Source: Podochytrium sp. JEL0797 (lineage: Eukaryota; Chytridiomycota; Chytridiomycetes; Chytridiales; Chytriomycetaceae). From it: a stretch of DNA of 13,403 nucleotides. Positions 1 through 7,741 of the stretch are shown in pieces; position 1 is the first letter of the stretch; every line of letters starts with the position of its first letter. Both the position numbers and the translations under genes were made by a program. Below the pieces are notes generated by a model, which saw only the letters and a list, made by a program, of their open reading frames with translations, made no database searches and was not told where the DNA came from. Location of the stretch: contig JADGJG010000725.1 of assembly GCA_027596195.1 (NCBI GenBank), forward strand, positions 1 to 13,403. The letters run 5' to 3'.

Positions 1-605
1 CCCCGTTGTTTGCGAACTGCGCCGTCTCGGTATAAGGGGGGGAGTGTGCTTGTGATGGAAGTTATTTCATTGTATGTCTGATTGTTATAACAACAATAAA
101 TCTAAAAGCTATATAGTGAGGGGGGGGGGGGGAAGCAAAAACCCAGACACCATCAAAACAAACAAAGAAAAAGCGCAAAACCCCACCCACACACTAACAC
201 CCCCCCCCTTTTTATAATATTCCAGCCCTCGTCCTCTCATCCCTCAGCACAACCTCCATCCACTGGTGCCTCAAACCCTACGTCGTCTCCATCGCCTCCT
301 CAACCCCACGTTCCCCTTCCACCCCTCTCTCCATCACGCGTCTCAACTTTTTCGGGACACCCTACGCCCACACGACGCCGGAAACGAACCTGCGCGTGTC
401 GCGCGGGAGGATTTTCACGACCTGGGAGAGCGTGGACGGGTCGCAGTTGTATTTCGTGCATGCGGAGGGAGTCGATCCTGCGTCGGAGATGGGTCGGATT
501 GTGGATGGGGTTGTGAAGCGGCAGGTTGGGGTCGTAGCGGGTGGGGAGGGGGTGGCGGAGGAGTGGGATGCGGTTGTGAAACGCATGAGAAGCGATAAAA
601 AATAA
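1..605 (+). CDS. TMEM70-like mitochondrial inner-membrane protein (3' part only)
   Basis: The 5' end lies outside the window. Proposed exons are <1-29 and 226-605, joined across a 196-nt intron with donor GTATAAG at 30, branch point CTAAC at 194-198 and acceptor TTCCAG at 220-225. The join is in phase (1 nt + 2 nt) and reads CELRRLALVLSSLSTTSIHW. The visible protein of about 135 aa keeps two blocks that resemble human TMEM70: HWCLKPYVVSI (TMEM70 has HFITKGYVIRL) and RIFTTWESVDGSQLYFVHAE (TMEM70 has [20 protein letters not shown]). TMEM70 is an assembly factor for ATP synthase and complex I in the inner mitochondrial membrane; that role is family knowledge and not shown here. The stop codon is 603-605. 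It lies only 37 bp from the stop of the convergent gene on the minus strand. The first exon and its donor are less certain than exon 2. Confidence 0.6.
120..208. repeat. G13 tract and C9 tract inside one intron
   Basis: A run of 13 G (120-132) and a run of 9 C (200-208) lie 67 nt apart in the intron that precedes the last exon of the TMEM70-like gene. The CTAAC branch point (194-198) sits directly before the C run. The two tracts are complementary and could pair in the pre-mRNA. Confidence 0.6.
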
Positions 606-606
606 A
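601..606 (+). terminator. AATAAA polyadenylation signal overlapping the stop codon of the TMEM70-like gene
   Basis: AATAAA occupies 601-606 and contains the TAA stop (603-605). With the convergent coding sequence ending at 643, the mRNA 3' end of this gene would fall inside the neighbouring gene's 3' UTR or coding end. Confidence 0.4.
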
Positions 607-642
607 TACTTGATTAATGTATGTATATATGACATTTACTCG

Positions 643-2151
643 TCAAAAATCATCCAAATTCACAACATCCTCATCTTCCCCATTCGGCCTCGCCGCATTC
701 GAAGCCATCCCCAGCCCAGCAGACGCAACCGCCCCCCCAACGCCCCCCGCTCCCACCGTCAAACTCCCCAACAACCCACCCACATCCCCGCCCTGCCCCA
801 ACGCCTCCCCAAAATTAAAATCGAGTCCCAACGCCGAAAAATCATACCCCCCCAATCCATCCATCATGCCAAAATCACCTCCCGCCTCGCCGGCTCCTCC
901 CGCGGCACCCCCAAACGCGAAATCATTCATCAACAGATCCCCACCAATCCCGCCGTTCCCAATCCCATCAGGAATCCCATGAATCCCCACACCAGATACA
1001 TCTGCAGGTCCCGATACAATCCCGTTGGAAACCCCAGAAGGTCCCGAATGCGCCAACACCCCTGCTGAATTCGATAACCCCGCAGCAGCAGCAGCCGCAG
1101 CCATACCCGCAATCGCGGAAGGAGTCAACGTAGAAACCGAACCAACCACACCACTACCCAACCGCTGCGGCTCCTCCACCTTCCCATCAAACAGCACCAC
1201 AACTTCATCCTCTTCCTCCTCCTCCCCATCCAAATCATCCTCTCCAGCACCCATCGCCGACGGCGTATTGAAAGCTGAAATCCCCCCATTCGTAGTCGCC
1301 GCCGCGCGCAACGCGTCCGCCATCTCTTCCGCGTCGGATTCATCCTCGTCCGCGTCAAGGTCTGAATCGGAGTCATCGTCATCCGAGACCACAATCGCAG
1401 GGACGGTGGTAGATGGGGTTCCGACTGCGGGTTGGGCGGGTGTCGCAGTGGATGCAAGTGGGACAGGTGTAGACGCAGAAGAAGGTGTAGATGATATTGC
1501 GCCTCCTCCACCTCCCCGTCGTGCAGTAGTGGGTGGTGGAACGACCCGTTTTCCAAACACAGCGTCAAATTTGGGACCGCCCCCCGTTCCCGTTGATACC
1601 ACTTCTGCAGTAGAGGAAGGAACGGGCCATACGGAGCGAAGATGTTGTTCGAGACTCGTTGCAGCGGAGGGGTCGTGCACGCTTCGGTCGAGGAGAGGGG
1701 ATGCGTTTGCGAGGCGGGTTTGGAGACGGGTGTGGAGGGAGGTGAGGAGGGTGAGGTGCGAGGAGAGACGGGAGGTGAGGGTTTTTTGTTTGAGGGAGAG
1801 GTGGTGGATTTCCTGGGAAGGGTGTGGGGTGTGAGTTTTGTTTGCGGTTTTTTTGTTTTTTGGCGGCAATAAACGCCTAAGTGGGGAAAAGGATTGTGTA
1901 CTTCGGTCAGCAGGAAGGCTTCTTTGTCTTCGGGGGTATGTATTGACGCGAGGGTATCGATGCGGTGTTGGCGGAGAGCGGCAGTGAGGTCAGCGAGTTG
2001 GGTCTTGACGAGTTGGTTGGATCTATAGGGACGTGAGTGAGTGGATGCAGTGTAAGTGTGAAGGGGAGTGAGGGAGGGACACTCACTCTTGCGAGGGATC
2101 CGCGGTATGGACGCGCAGGGCATCCTCGAGATGTGCGACCAGTTCCCGCAT
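643..2151 (-). CDS. Unrecognised coiled-coil protein with acidic and Gly-rich tail
   Basis: Three exons on the minus strand: 2151-2087, 2022-1902 and 1812-643. Introns are 2086-2023 (GTGAGT...CTATAG, 64 nt) and 1901-1813 (GTACAC...CCCAG, 89 nt); phases agree, giving 451 aa. The ATG at 2151 is followed by a mostly helical region to about residue 105, including EEIHHLSLKQKTLTSRLSSH. Then come a Pro/Ser/Thr-rich linker, an acidic patch (SDDDDSDSDLDADEDESDAEE), a second one (GEEEEEDEVVVLF), and a long Gly/Ala-rich tail. The tail has aromatic-acidic pieces such as DFSALGLDFNFGEAL and ends DVVNLDDF. I do not recognise the family. The helical N-terminus with an activation-domain-like tail would suit a transcriptional coactivator; a Mediator subunit of MED28 type was considered but the similarity is too weak to name it. 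Codons change from C-ending near the start to G-ending toward the stop. Confidence 0.7.
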
Positions 2152-2177
2152 TTTTTCTCCAAACAAAAAAACCCAAA
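2152..2177. promoter_or_regulatory. 26-bp divergent intergenic gap
   Basis: Only 26 bp (T-rich, then A-rich) separate the ATG of the coiled-coil gene (2151, minus) from the ATG of the WW-domain gene (2178, plus). No TATA-like element fits in it. Promoter elements and start sites for each gene must therefore lie inside the other gene's 5' exon or intron, or both transcripts must have almost no leader. Confidence 0.5.
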
Positions 2178-3341
2178 ATGGCAACCAACTCGCCCTGGGA
2201 AGCCGTGCGCGACGAAGCCTCGGGCACGCACTACTACTGGAACGCAGACACGGACGAAACAACCTGGGACCGTCCCGTTGGCGTGGCCATTGCGGGGCTG
2301 CCGGAGGAGGAGGAGGTGGTGGACGCGCCAAAAGCCGAAGGGAAGCAGGCGGACGAAACACCCGTGGATCCTTCGCAACGCAGTGCAGACTACTACACAT
2401 CACAGGAGTACTACAACTCGAAGGAGTACTACGACTGGTACTATGCCCAGTACGCAAAGACGGACGATGCTCCGCCGGGCACTGCGGCCGAGCCGGGTGC
2501 TGCTGCTGCTGCTGGCGCAACGAAAGCTGGCGTCCCGCCACTTTCATACCCGTTTGCCGCCGCCTGGAACCCGTTGACCGCCGCAGGATTGGATCCTTCG
2601 GACTCGGATCTGCAGCCAGGTTTGTACTTTGGTGTTATTTTTTTATTTGACAGCGCTGTTGGTTGTGTGTTGGATCGGTGATGCGTTCCATGGTGGTGAA
2701 GAGCTGTGTGATGTATTTCTTCTGGTTCTTGGAAACGTAGCCAGATTGCGATGTTTTGGCAGCCGCGAGGTGGGCGGTTTTGTCAGGGTGGTTGGTTTTC
2801 GCATGTCAATCTTTGATTGCGACAAGGCACGCCACGCATTACGCACTTGCGCTCTTGCGTGCGGATCTGTTGCATGTGGATCTGTGCACGCGCGCGTATT
2901 TGTGCTCGCACTCGCACGTGCTCCCCACGCACAGCTGCACACCCAGACACAAACACACCCCACACACACAAAACACCTCTACACCACAACATACACCCAT
3001 CGGTACACAGAACCCCGTCGAATGTAGTCGCATCTAACACAGAAAACAAAAACACACACACCAAAACAGACTATACAACCACTGGGTCGTTCAACGCGCG
3101 CACGGGCAAGTTCACTGCACTCAATGGACCCACGGCATCGCAATTCGACCACATTTCGAAGGCTGAACGACAAATGAGCCATTTCTTTGACATTAAGCAG
3201 TACCAAGAGGAGCGGAACGCGGAGCGGCAGCAGCAGAAGGGTGTTGTGCAGAAGCTCAGCAAGAAGGAGTTGCAAAAGTTTAAGGAGAAGAGCAAGGAGA
3301 AGAAGAAGCAGCGGCTGTTGAAGCGACTTGGAGATGATTGA
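2178..3341 (+). CDS. WW-domain protein, probable pre-mRNA splicing-type factor
   Basis: Two exons, 2178-2619 and 3070-3341, separated by a 450-nt intron with donor GTTTGT and acceptor AAACAG. The phase-1 join reads LQP-DYTTTGSF; product 237 aa. The N-terminal WW domain spans residues 7-33 (W7, the aromatic YYW at 19-21, W30, P33), a fold that binds proline-rich ligands. Residues 72-92 are unusually aromatic (YYTSQEYYNSKEYYDWYY). An Ala-rich linker follows. The C-terminal exon carries FNARTGKFTAL, KAERQMSHFFD and a highly basic end, KLSKKELQKFKEKSKEKKKQ. I associate this architecture with fungal WW-domain proteins linked to splicing; that is an inference from type, with no exact orthologue named. 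The start is the first ATG downstream of the divergent gap. The stop lies 42 bp before the ATG of the next gene on the same strand. Confidence 0.75.
2620..3069 (+). other. Long (450-nt) intron of the WW-domain gene
   Basis: This is the longest intron in the window. It has a GT-rich first half and a CA-rich second half (about 2935-3060, many CACA units) ahead of the acceptor at 3068-3069. A small direct repeat, GGATCTGT, occurs twice near 2865-2885. I saw no further exon inside: the protein reads smoothly across the join. Confidence 0.5.
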
Positions 3342-3383
3342 TTGGTGTGTGACGGTGATTCTAAAAAAAAACATCTTCACAAA

Positions 3384-4313
3384 ATGGAACCTGGACAGAT
3401 TCTCCAGGATGCTTCAGTTTCCGTGATTGACTTTGGGTTTCCCGCCAACGACGCGCGACGACACGGACACCCTCTGAGTGCGTCGTTTGCTTTGCACGCG
3501 GGGCAGGCGCCGCAGAGTGCAGTTCCCGTAAAGAAAGAGAAGACGCCCGAGGTCGAGTGCGAGGAAGTGTCTGGCTTACCGAAACACGTGGCCCACTTTG
3601 GCGACGAGGAAGACGAAGACAGCGACGACGGCGACGACGACGACGACGACGCCTCTTCGCTCGCCGCCTCAGCCCGCTTCCCATTTCTCACAAAACATAT
3701 CGAAGCCGCACTCAACTCTGCCTCCACTTCTACTGCTACTACTAGTACTACTACTAGTACTACTACTACTACTACTACTACTGCTACTTCTACTACTACT
3801 CCTAATACGAGTTCTCCTACAAACAATACAATTTCGCCCCGCCTCGCCCTGCGTCTCACCAAAGCCCTCTTTGACTTTGCAAAAGGCGCAGACTGCGAAA
3901 TGGACCTCAAGGAAAAGGACTCAATCCTCCTCGTCACTGATCTCGCCGCCCCAGCCCCACTTCCCGCAAAATCAAAATCCGCCGACCGCCTCGCCTCCAT
4001 CGAAGACCTCGCCAACGACCTCCCAGACCCAACCACCACACCCACCCCTCTCGAATTCAACACCCGCTCCCATATCTCCCTCTCCCCGCCCCCCAACGAA
4101 CTCATTGACCACCTCGCTGACTTTCTGCACATGCAGCAGGAGTACGGTAAAGGGTGGGTCGTGGCTGTCAAATTGCATTTCAAGGACGTGGGCGGTCGTG
4201 CGTTGAGGTCCGAGGACCCCGAGGCGAGCCTCGTGCCACGTCCGAGGGTCGTGCATCGTTTTCGGATGCGGTTGTTGGATATTGGGCTGGTTCCGAATTC
4301 CTATGTTGTCTGA
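3384..4313 (+). CDS. Adaptor-like protein with an expanded C-terminal SH3 domain
   Basis: Single exon, 309 aa, ATG at 3384 in an AAAATGG context. The N-terminus has VIDFGFPANDARRHG (about residues 11-25), then an acidic run (EDEDSDDGDDDDDD, about 74-87) and a Thr/Ser homopolymer (about 113-140). The C-terminal half contains all three signatures of an SH3 domain, spread apart: ALFDFAKGADCEMDL at 161-175 (the ALYDF and RT-loop block) with SILLV to 184; GKGWVVAV at 255-262 (the n-Src/GW block); GLVPNSYVV at 301-309 (the 3-10 helix and last strand). Order and motifs match Nbp2/Skb5-type fungal SH3 adaptors, which link phosphatases and PAK kinases to MAP-kinase signalling. That assignment is an inference. 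The two extra segments, about 65 and 25 residues beyond a standard SH3 of about 60 aa, are coding in style and have no good splice signals. Confidence 0.7.
   Translation: MEPGQILQDASVSVIDFGFPANDARRHGHPLSASFALHAGQAPQSAVPVKKEKTPEVECEEVSGLPKHVAHFGDEEDEDSDDGDDDDDDASSLAASARFPFLTKHIEAALNSASTSTATTSTTTSTTTTTTTTATSTTTPNTSSPTNNTISPRLALRLTKALFDFAKGADCEMDLKEKDSILLVTDLAAPAPLPAKSKSADRLASIEDLANDLPDPTTTPTPLEFNTRSHISLSPPPNELIDHLADFLHMQQEYGKGWVVAVKLHFKDVGGRALRSEDPEASLVPRPRVVHRFRMRLLDIGLVPNSYVV
3728..3804 (+). repeat. Imperfect ACT/TAC trinucleotide microsatellite encoding poly-Thr/Ser
   Basis: About 25 near-perfect ACT units, broken by a few AGT, GCT and TCT variants, lie in frame in the SH3 gene and encode the Thr/Ser tract. 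The length is a multiple of three and the tract is probably variable between strains. Confidence 0.85.
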
Positions 4314-4800
4314 CGCGTATGTGGGAGGGATGAATTTATGAGGAGTGTTGCCTGAGGAGGAATGAAAGAACACTGGACAAACAGAACCTTTTGTTTATTT
4401 GTGTGTGTGTGTGGTTTTATCAAAATATACAAAATACATAAGAATTCTTTCCAGGAGGATGGGAATTTGAAAGAACGCGTTCGTTTGGGGAGTGGGATTG
4501 AAAGGGGGTATGATTGCATTTCATTATTTTGTGAGCAGAAGAAAGACACTTAAGCACATCTAAACGACTGCATCCTTCCCCTTTGTCGCAGTTCTGAGAA
4601 AAAAGAAAGAAAAATATTAGTTTTGGCATCACGATGTTCCATTTTTTTATCCAACTCTCATGAGATTTAATGAAGTTCCCACAACTGTGTGTGGTGACGC
4701 GAAAGGAAGGGTACAGATCAACCACCTGTCAAACACCAAAACAAAAAACATTCCAAAAAAATCCACATGCCGATGCGTCGGATCTCATTATTCTCAGCCA

Positions 4801-4949
4801 ATGCAGCTCTTTGTTCATGCTCCTCGCCACGCCACTCGCCAGCCCCTCTTCAGCTCGTCCCGCTTGCCCACCCGCGTTTTGCTTCAGCGCGCTTCATCCT
4901 TCTCACAACCCACTACCTTCCCCCGCACAACCTGGTCGTCCCTTGCGAA
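4801..4949 (+). CDS. Possible first exon of a small mitochondrial protein (tentative)
   Basis: From the ATG at 4801 the frame encodes 49 residues rich in Arg and Ser and without acidic residues: MQLFVHAPRHATRQPLF at the start and TFPRTTWSSLA at the end. This composition is typical of a mitochondrial targeting sequence. It runs into GTGAGGGC at 4950, a usable donor. One possible continuation after TGTCAG (5018) gives a further 17 codons before a stop, but it matches no family I know. The AATAAA at 5461 would suit a plus-strand transcript ending before the GT61 gene. It may equally be a chance open frame, since CCAAT at 4798-4802 overlaps the ATG. Confidence 0.25.
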
Positions 4950-5460
4950 GTGAGGGCATCCGATAGGTACTGTAGATGCGCGTACACCGACAAACTGAGT
5001 GTTATCCCATGATGTCAGGAGAATGTATCTCTCTTTGGTTCTCCGTTTCTATGGAGCCGTCCGTTGACGAGGACTTCCTCCCTCTCCCAAGACTAGGATA
5101 GACCCCGGCGTCTTTTTTCGCACGAATTAATGTGGGCCTGCTGTTCGAACCTCAATTCCCCGGTGCTCTGGGGTCTTTTGGCAGACGCAAATATTTTTTT
5201 GGCTACTCCGGGCGCGCGCTGTTTTGCAGACAAATCACATATGCCACCCTTCTTCCCCCTCTTCTACACTCCTCTTCTATTCACCTACGTGGGCCCCTGT
5301 CTGGGGGGGGTTGTAACTGTTTTTTTTCTTTGCATTATGTTTTCGCGTTTACTGACGTGTCCTTTTTTTTTCTTTATGAACACGCGTCGCCAAACTGAAA
5401 CAACACACTTCACGGGCTTCTTCTTTTGTGTCTTCACGTGGTGCTGTGTGTTCTTGCACA

Positions 5461-5466
5461 AATAAA
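5461..5466 (+). terminator. AATAAA polyadenylation signal, plus strand
   Basis: AATAAA lies 25 bp from the stop of the minus-strand GT61 gene. No confirmed plus-strand gene precedes it closer than 4313, so it either serves an unrecognised transcript in 4314-5460 or is fortuitous. Confidence 0.35.
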
Positions 5467-5490
5467 ACTTCATTTCAAAAAACATTCCAT

Positions 5491-7681
5491 TCACAATTCT
5501 ACATGAACCCCACCCTCCCCCCACGCCATCACACTCTCCCAAGCCCCCTCAATAGCACCCACCAAAACCTCCATCTCCTCCACCCCCAACTCCCCGTACG
5601 TCCCATGATAATGCGCCCCCTTCACCCCACTCACAACCCAATGCCGCCCACCCACAGCCGCCACCAAATGTCCAAAACAAAACTCCACATGCGGATCCAT
5701 TGGAACCATGACTAACCCTGCCCCGGGCTGAGTGAACGCAAAGTTTACGAGACCGGCTCCATGTGTGCCTGCAACGATGCGGGCGCGCGCGAATATTTGG
5801 GATTGTTCAATCATGTCTTCTTGACCCGTGTGGATTACGAGTCGGGATCCGAGACGGGTACGGAGGAACTCTAGAAACTCGGACTCATTGGGGAATCCGC
5901 GAACACTCCCCGCCCGACTAACCCACACGATCGTGCCTTCGTCACTCACACTCCCAGAAAGGTCCGGAAACAGGTTGCGTCGTTTCAGCGCGGTGTGCCA
6001 AAACTCACGGACGAGCTGGATCGCTTCTCGTGGAGGCCAGTACACGCTCCACAGGTTTCCTTCCAGCGTGCCGACTGTATCGTCCTGCGGGTGGATCCAA
6101 TCTACGAGGTACAGTCCTTTACGGAAATGGTATCGGTTCGATGAGGGGCGGAGGTAGTGTATGAAATGGGGGCGGAGGGAGTCGAATTCGGGGAGGTTGA
6201 GAGTCGCGTCGATGCAGGCTGAGATTCCGGGTTCCGGGATTAAGATCCGGATCCGGGTTGAGTCGTTGGAGTGGAGATGGTTTGTCGTGAGGAGGTGTTT
6301 TTGGAGGAGGAGGAGTTTCGGGAGGGATTCGAGGATCCAGTGGTAGTAGTTTCGGATTTGGTGTTGGATAATGTGTGCGACGGGGAAATCGAGCGGGATG
6401 ACGGGGTGGGAGGGGGAGAAGGGGGGGAAGGTTTGGAGGTCCGTGTTGATGTGGTGGGAGCCTGTGTAGAGAGTGCAGTTGCCGTGGATGATTCCGGGGT
6501 GGCCCGACATGAAGGCGGTGGAGAAGTGGATGAGGTGGATGGATCGTTCGTGGTAGAGGTGTGGGTATTTGGGGAGGATTGGGCCTATGAATGTTGGGTC
6601 TTGGAGGGATCCGTAGATTGCGTGCGTGGTCAATGGGTTCAAGTGAGTGACTGAAATCCGATCCGGATGGAGAATCGCCTCTTGACTATAATTCAACGCG
6701 ACTCTCCATTTCTTGTGCATCCCCTCTCCACTCATCCCACTACCTCCTCCACAAAACCGCGCATCCAATGCATCCCACCCATCCACTTGCATATGTAAAC
6801 TCTGATTCACGAGTTTCCACCCTTCCCGATCCACAGGAAACCCAATCTTGCGCACATACGCGAGTTTCTGCACATACACAAAATTTTCAGGCTGCATTTC
6901 CATCGTCTCCCTCGCGAGAGCATCGGCGCGCGCGTATTCCCCGTTCCGTACGAGCGTTTCGGCGAAACTCGTGCGCGTGGAGAGCACGTCGTCGAGTGAT
7001 ACGGTGGGTGGGTGGAAAGTAGAGAGCCAGGTTTCCCAGACTTGAATGCTGGCGCGATATTCGCGTAGGAGGGTGAGGAGTGAGGCGAGGGTGAGGAGGG
7101 CTTGTGGGTTTTGGGGGTCGAGGGTTGTGGAGCGGAGACAGATGGAGACCATGGAGGAGACGGGTTTGAAGCGGTCTACGTTTAAAAAGTCGTTGGGTCT
7201 GGATTGGTGGGGAGGATGGGGGCGTGTGTCGATTTGTTGAGTCGCCACGCGTTTTCATCGTTTGCTATGGGTTAAGCAAAAACGGACTCAACTGGTTCAA
7301 CATGGAAGCAATAATCCCACAGTATTTTGAATAAACTTGTGCGTCGTCCGGAAACTGTTTGACTTTGAAATTTTGACAGAGTCGTGAGCGAGTGGGATGT
7401 GTCGATCGCATCCTACCTGCAAGGTCCAACACTTCAAACGCTTCCCCAATCCGATTTGAAAACAGCTCAGCCATGGCCCAGTTGTAATAATTGTCGTGCC
7501 AATCGGGAAGGTGTTGATGCAGTTGCGCAAAATGCGTGACAGCGGTGGAGAAATCGCGGTCCGCGTACGCACGTTTAGCTTTCGAGTAGATGGATTCGAG
7601 GTATTCTCGTGCATTCGGGTTCGCCGTTGTTGTTGTGATGGGGGAAAACAGGAGAAGGACAAATAGAAACAGAAACAGCAT
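5491..7681 (-). CDS. TPR-containing glycosyltransferase family 61 (DUF563) protein
   Basis: Three exons on minus: 7681-7417, 7362-7293 and 7198-5491; 680 aa. Introns: 7416-7363 (GTAGGATG...AAAG, 54 nt) and 7292-7199 (GTTGAG...TCCAG, 94 nt). The N-terminus MLFLFLFVLLLFS is a signal peptide or signal anchor, so the enzyme enters the secretory pathway. Residues about 25-205 look like TPR helices: LPDWHDNYYNWAMAELF with AVKQFPDD, then LDPQNPQALLTLASLL. The C-terminal half carries GT61 landmarks: YYHWILESLPKLLLLQ (about 396-411), WVSRAGSVRGFPNE (about 537-550) and IVAGTHGAGLVNFAF (about 586-600). GT61 members such as EOGT, POMGNT2 and plant xylosyltransferases move sugars from nucleotide sugars to glycoproteins in the ER or Golgi. 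The acceptor here is unknown. Splicing of the first intron restores an exact 34-residue TPR spacing. The start lies 60 bp downstream of the SSB stop on the same strand. Confidence 0.85.
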
Positions 7682-7741
7682 TTTTTTCTCTTCCAAAAAA
7701 TGAACAGCAAGGTGTGCAGAACTGAAAAGCCTCGATTCTTA

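Larger units (their letters stand above)
4314..5490. other. 1.18-kb interval without a convincing gene
   Basis: This interval lies between two convergent coding ends (SH3 gene +, GT61 gene -), whereas the other gaps between genes here are 26-353 bp. It holds several fragments. An AT-rich 3' flank with TTTATT at 4394-4399 (AATAAA on minus). A strong minus-strand 3' splice site look-alike at 4594-4620 (CTAAT, pyrimidine tract, CTCAG). A plus-strand open stretch at 4801-4949 with a mitochondrial presequence look and a GTGAG donor at 4950. A G8 run at 5303-5310. A plus-strand AATAAA at 5461-5466. None adds up to a gene I can complete. No tRNA, snRNA or snoRNA was recognised by eye. Confidence 0.6.

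Noticed and set aside
1025..1834. Long plus-strand open frame (269 codons) opposite the coiled-coil gene
   Set aside because: Low-complexity mirror of the minus-strand coding sequence; no domain, and it does not fit the splice structure of the opposite gene.
643..2151. Naming the coiled-coil gene as Mediator subunit MED28
   Set aside because: Only a loose helical pattern and a few positions agree; too little to name a family.
1125..2378. Minus-strand open frame of 417 codons crossing the divergent gap
   Set aside because: It runs through two introns and antisense to the WW domain. Only the piece 2022-1902 is real coding in that frame.
3377..4183. Minus-strand open frame (268 codons) opposite the SH3 gene
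   Set aside because: Ser/Val homopolymers are the antisense of the ACT repeat and acidic tract; no recognisable domain.
5128..5160. GTTCGAACC, resembling a tRNA T-loop / B box
   Set aside because: Flanking bases do not form a T-arm stem on either strand, and no A box, anticodon arm or acceptor stem was found nearby.
5130..5465. 111-codon plus-strand frame rich in Phe/Cys
   Set aside because: Composition reflects T-runs in noncoding DNA; no conserved motif, and the upstream context is poor for a start.
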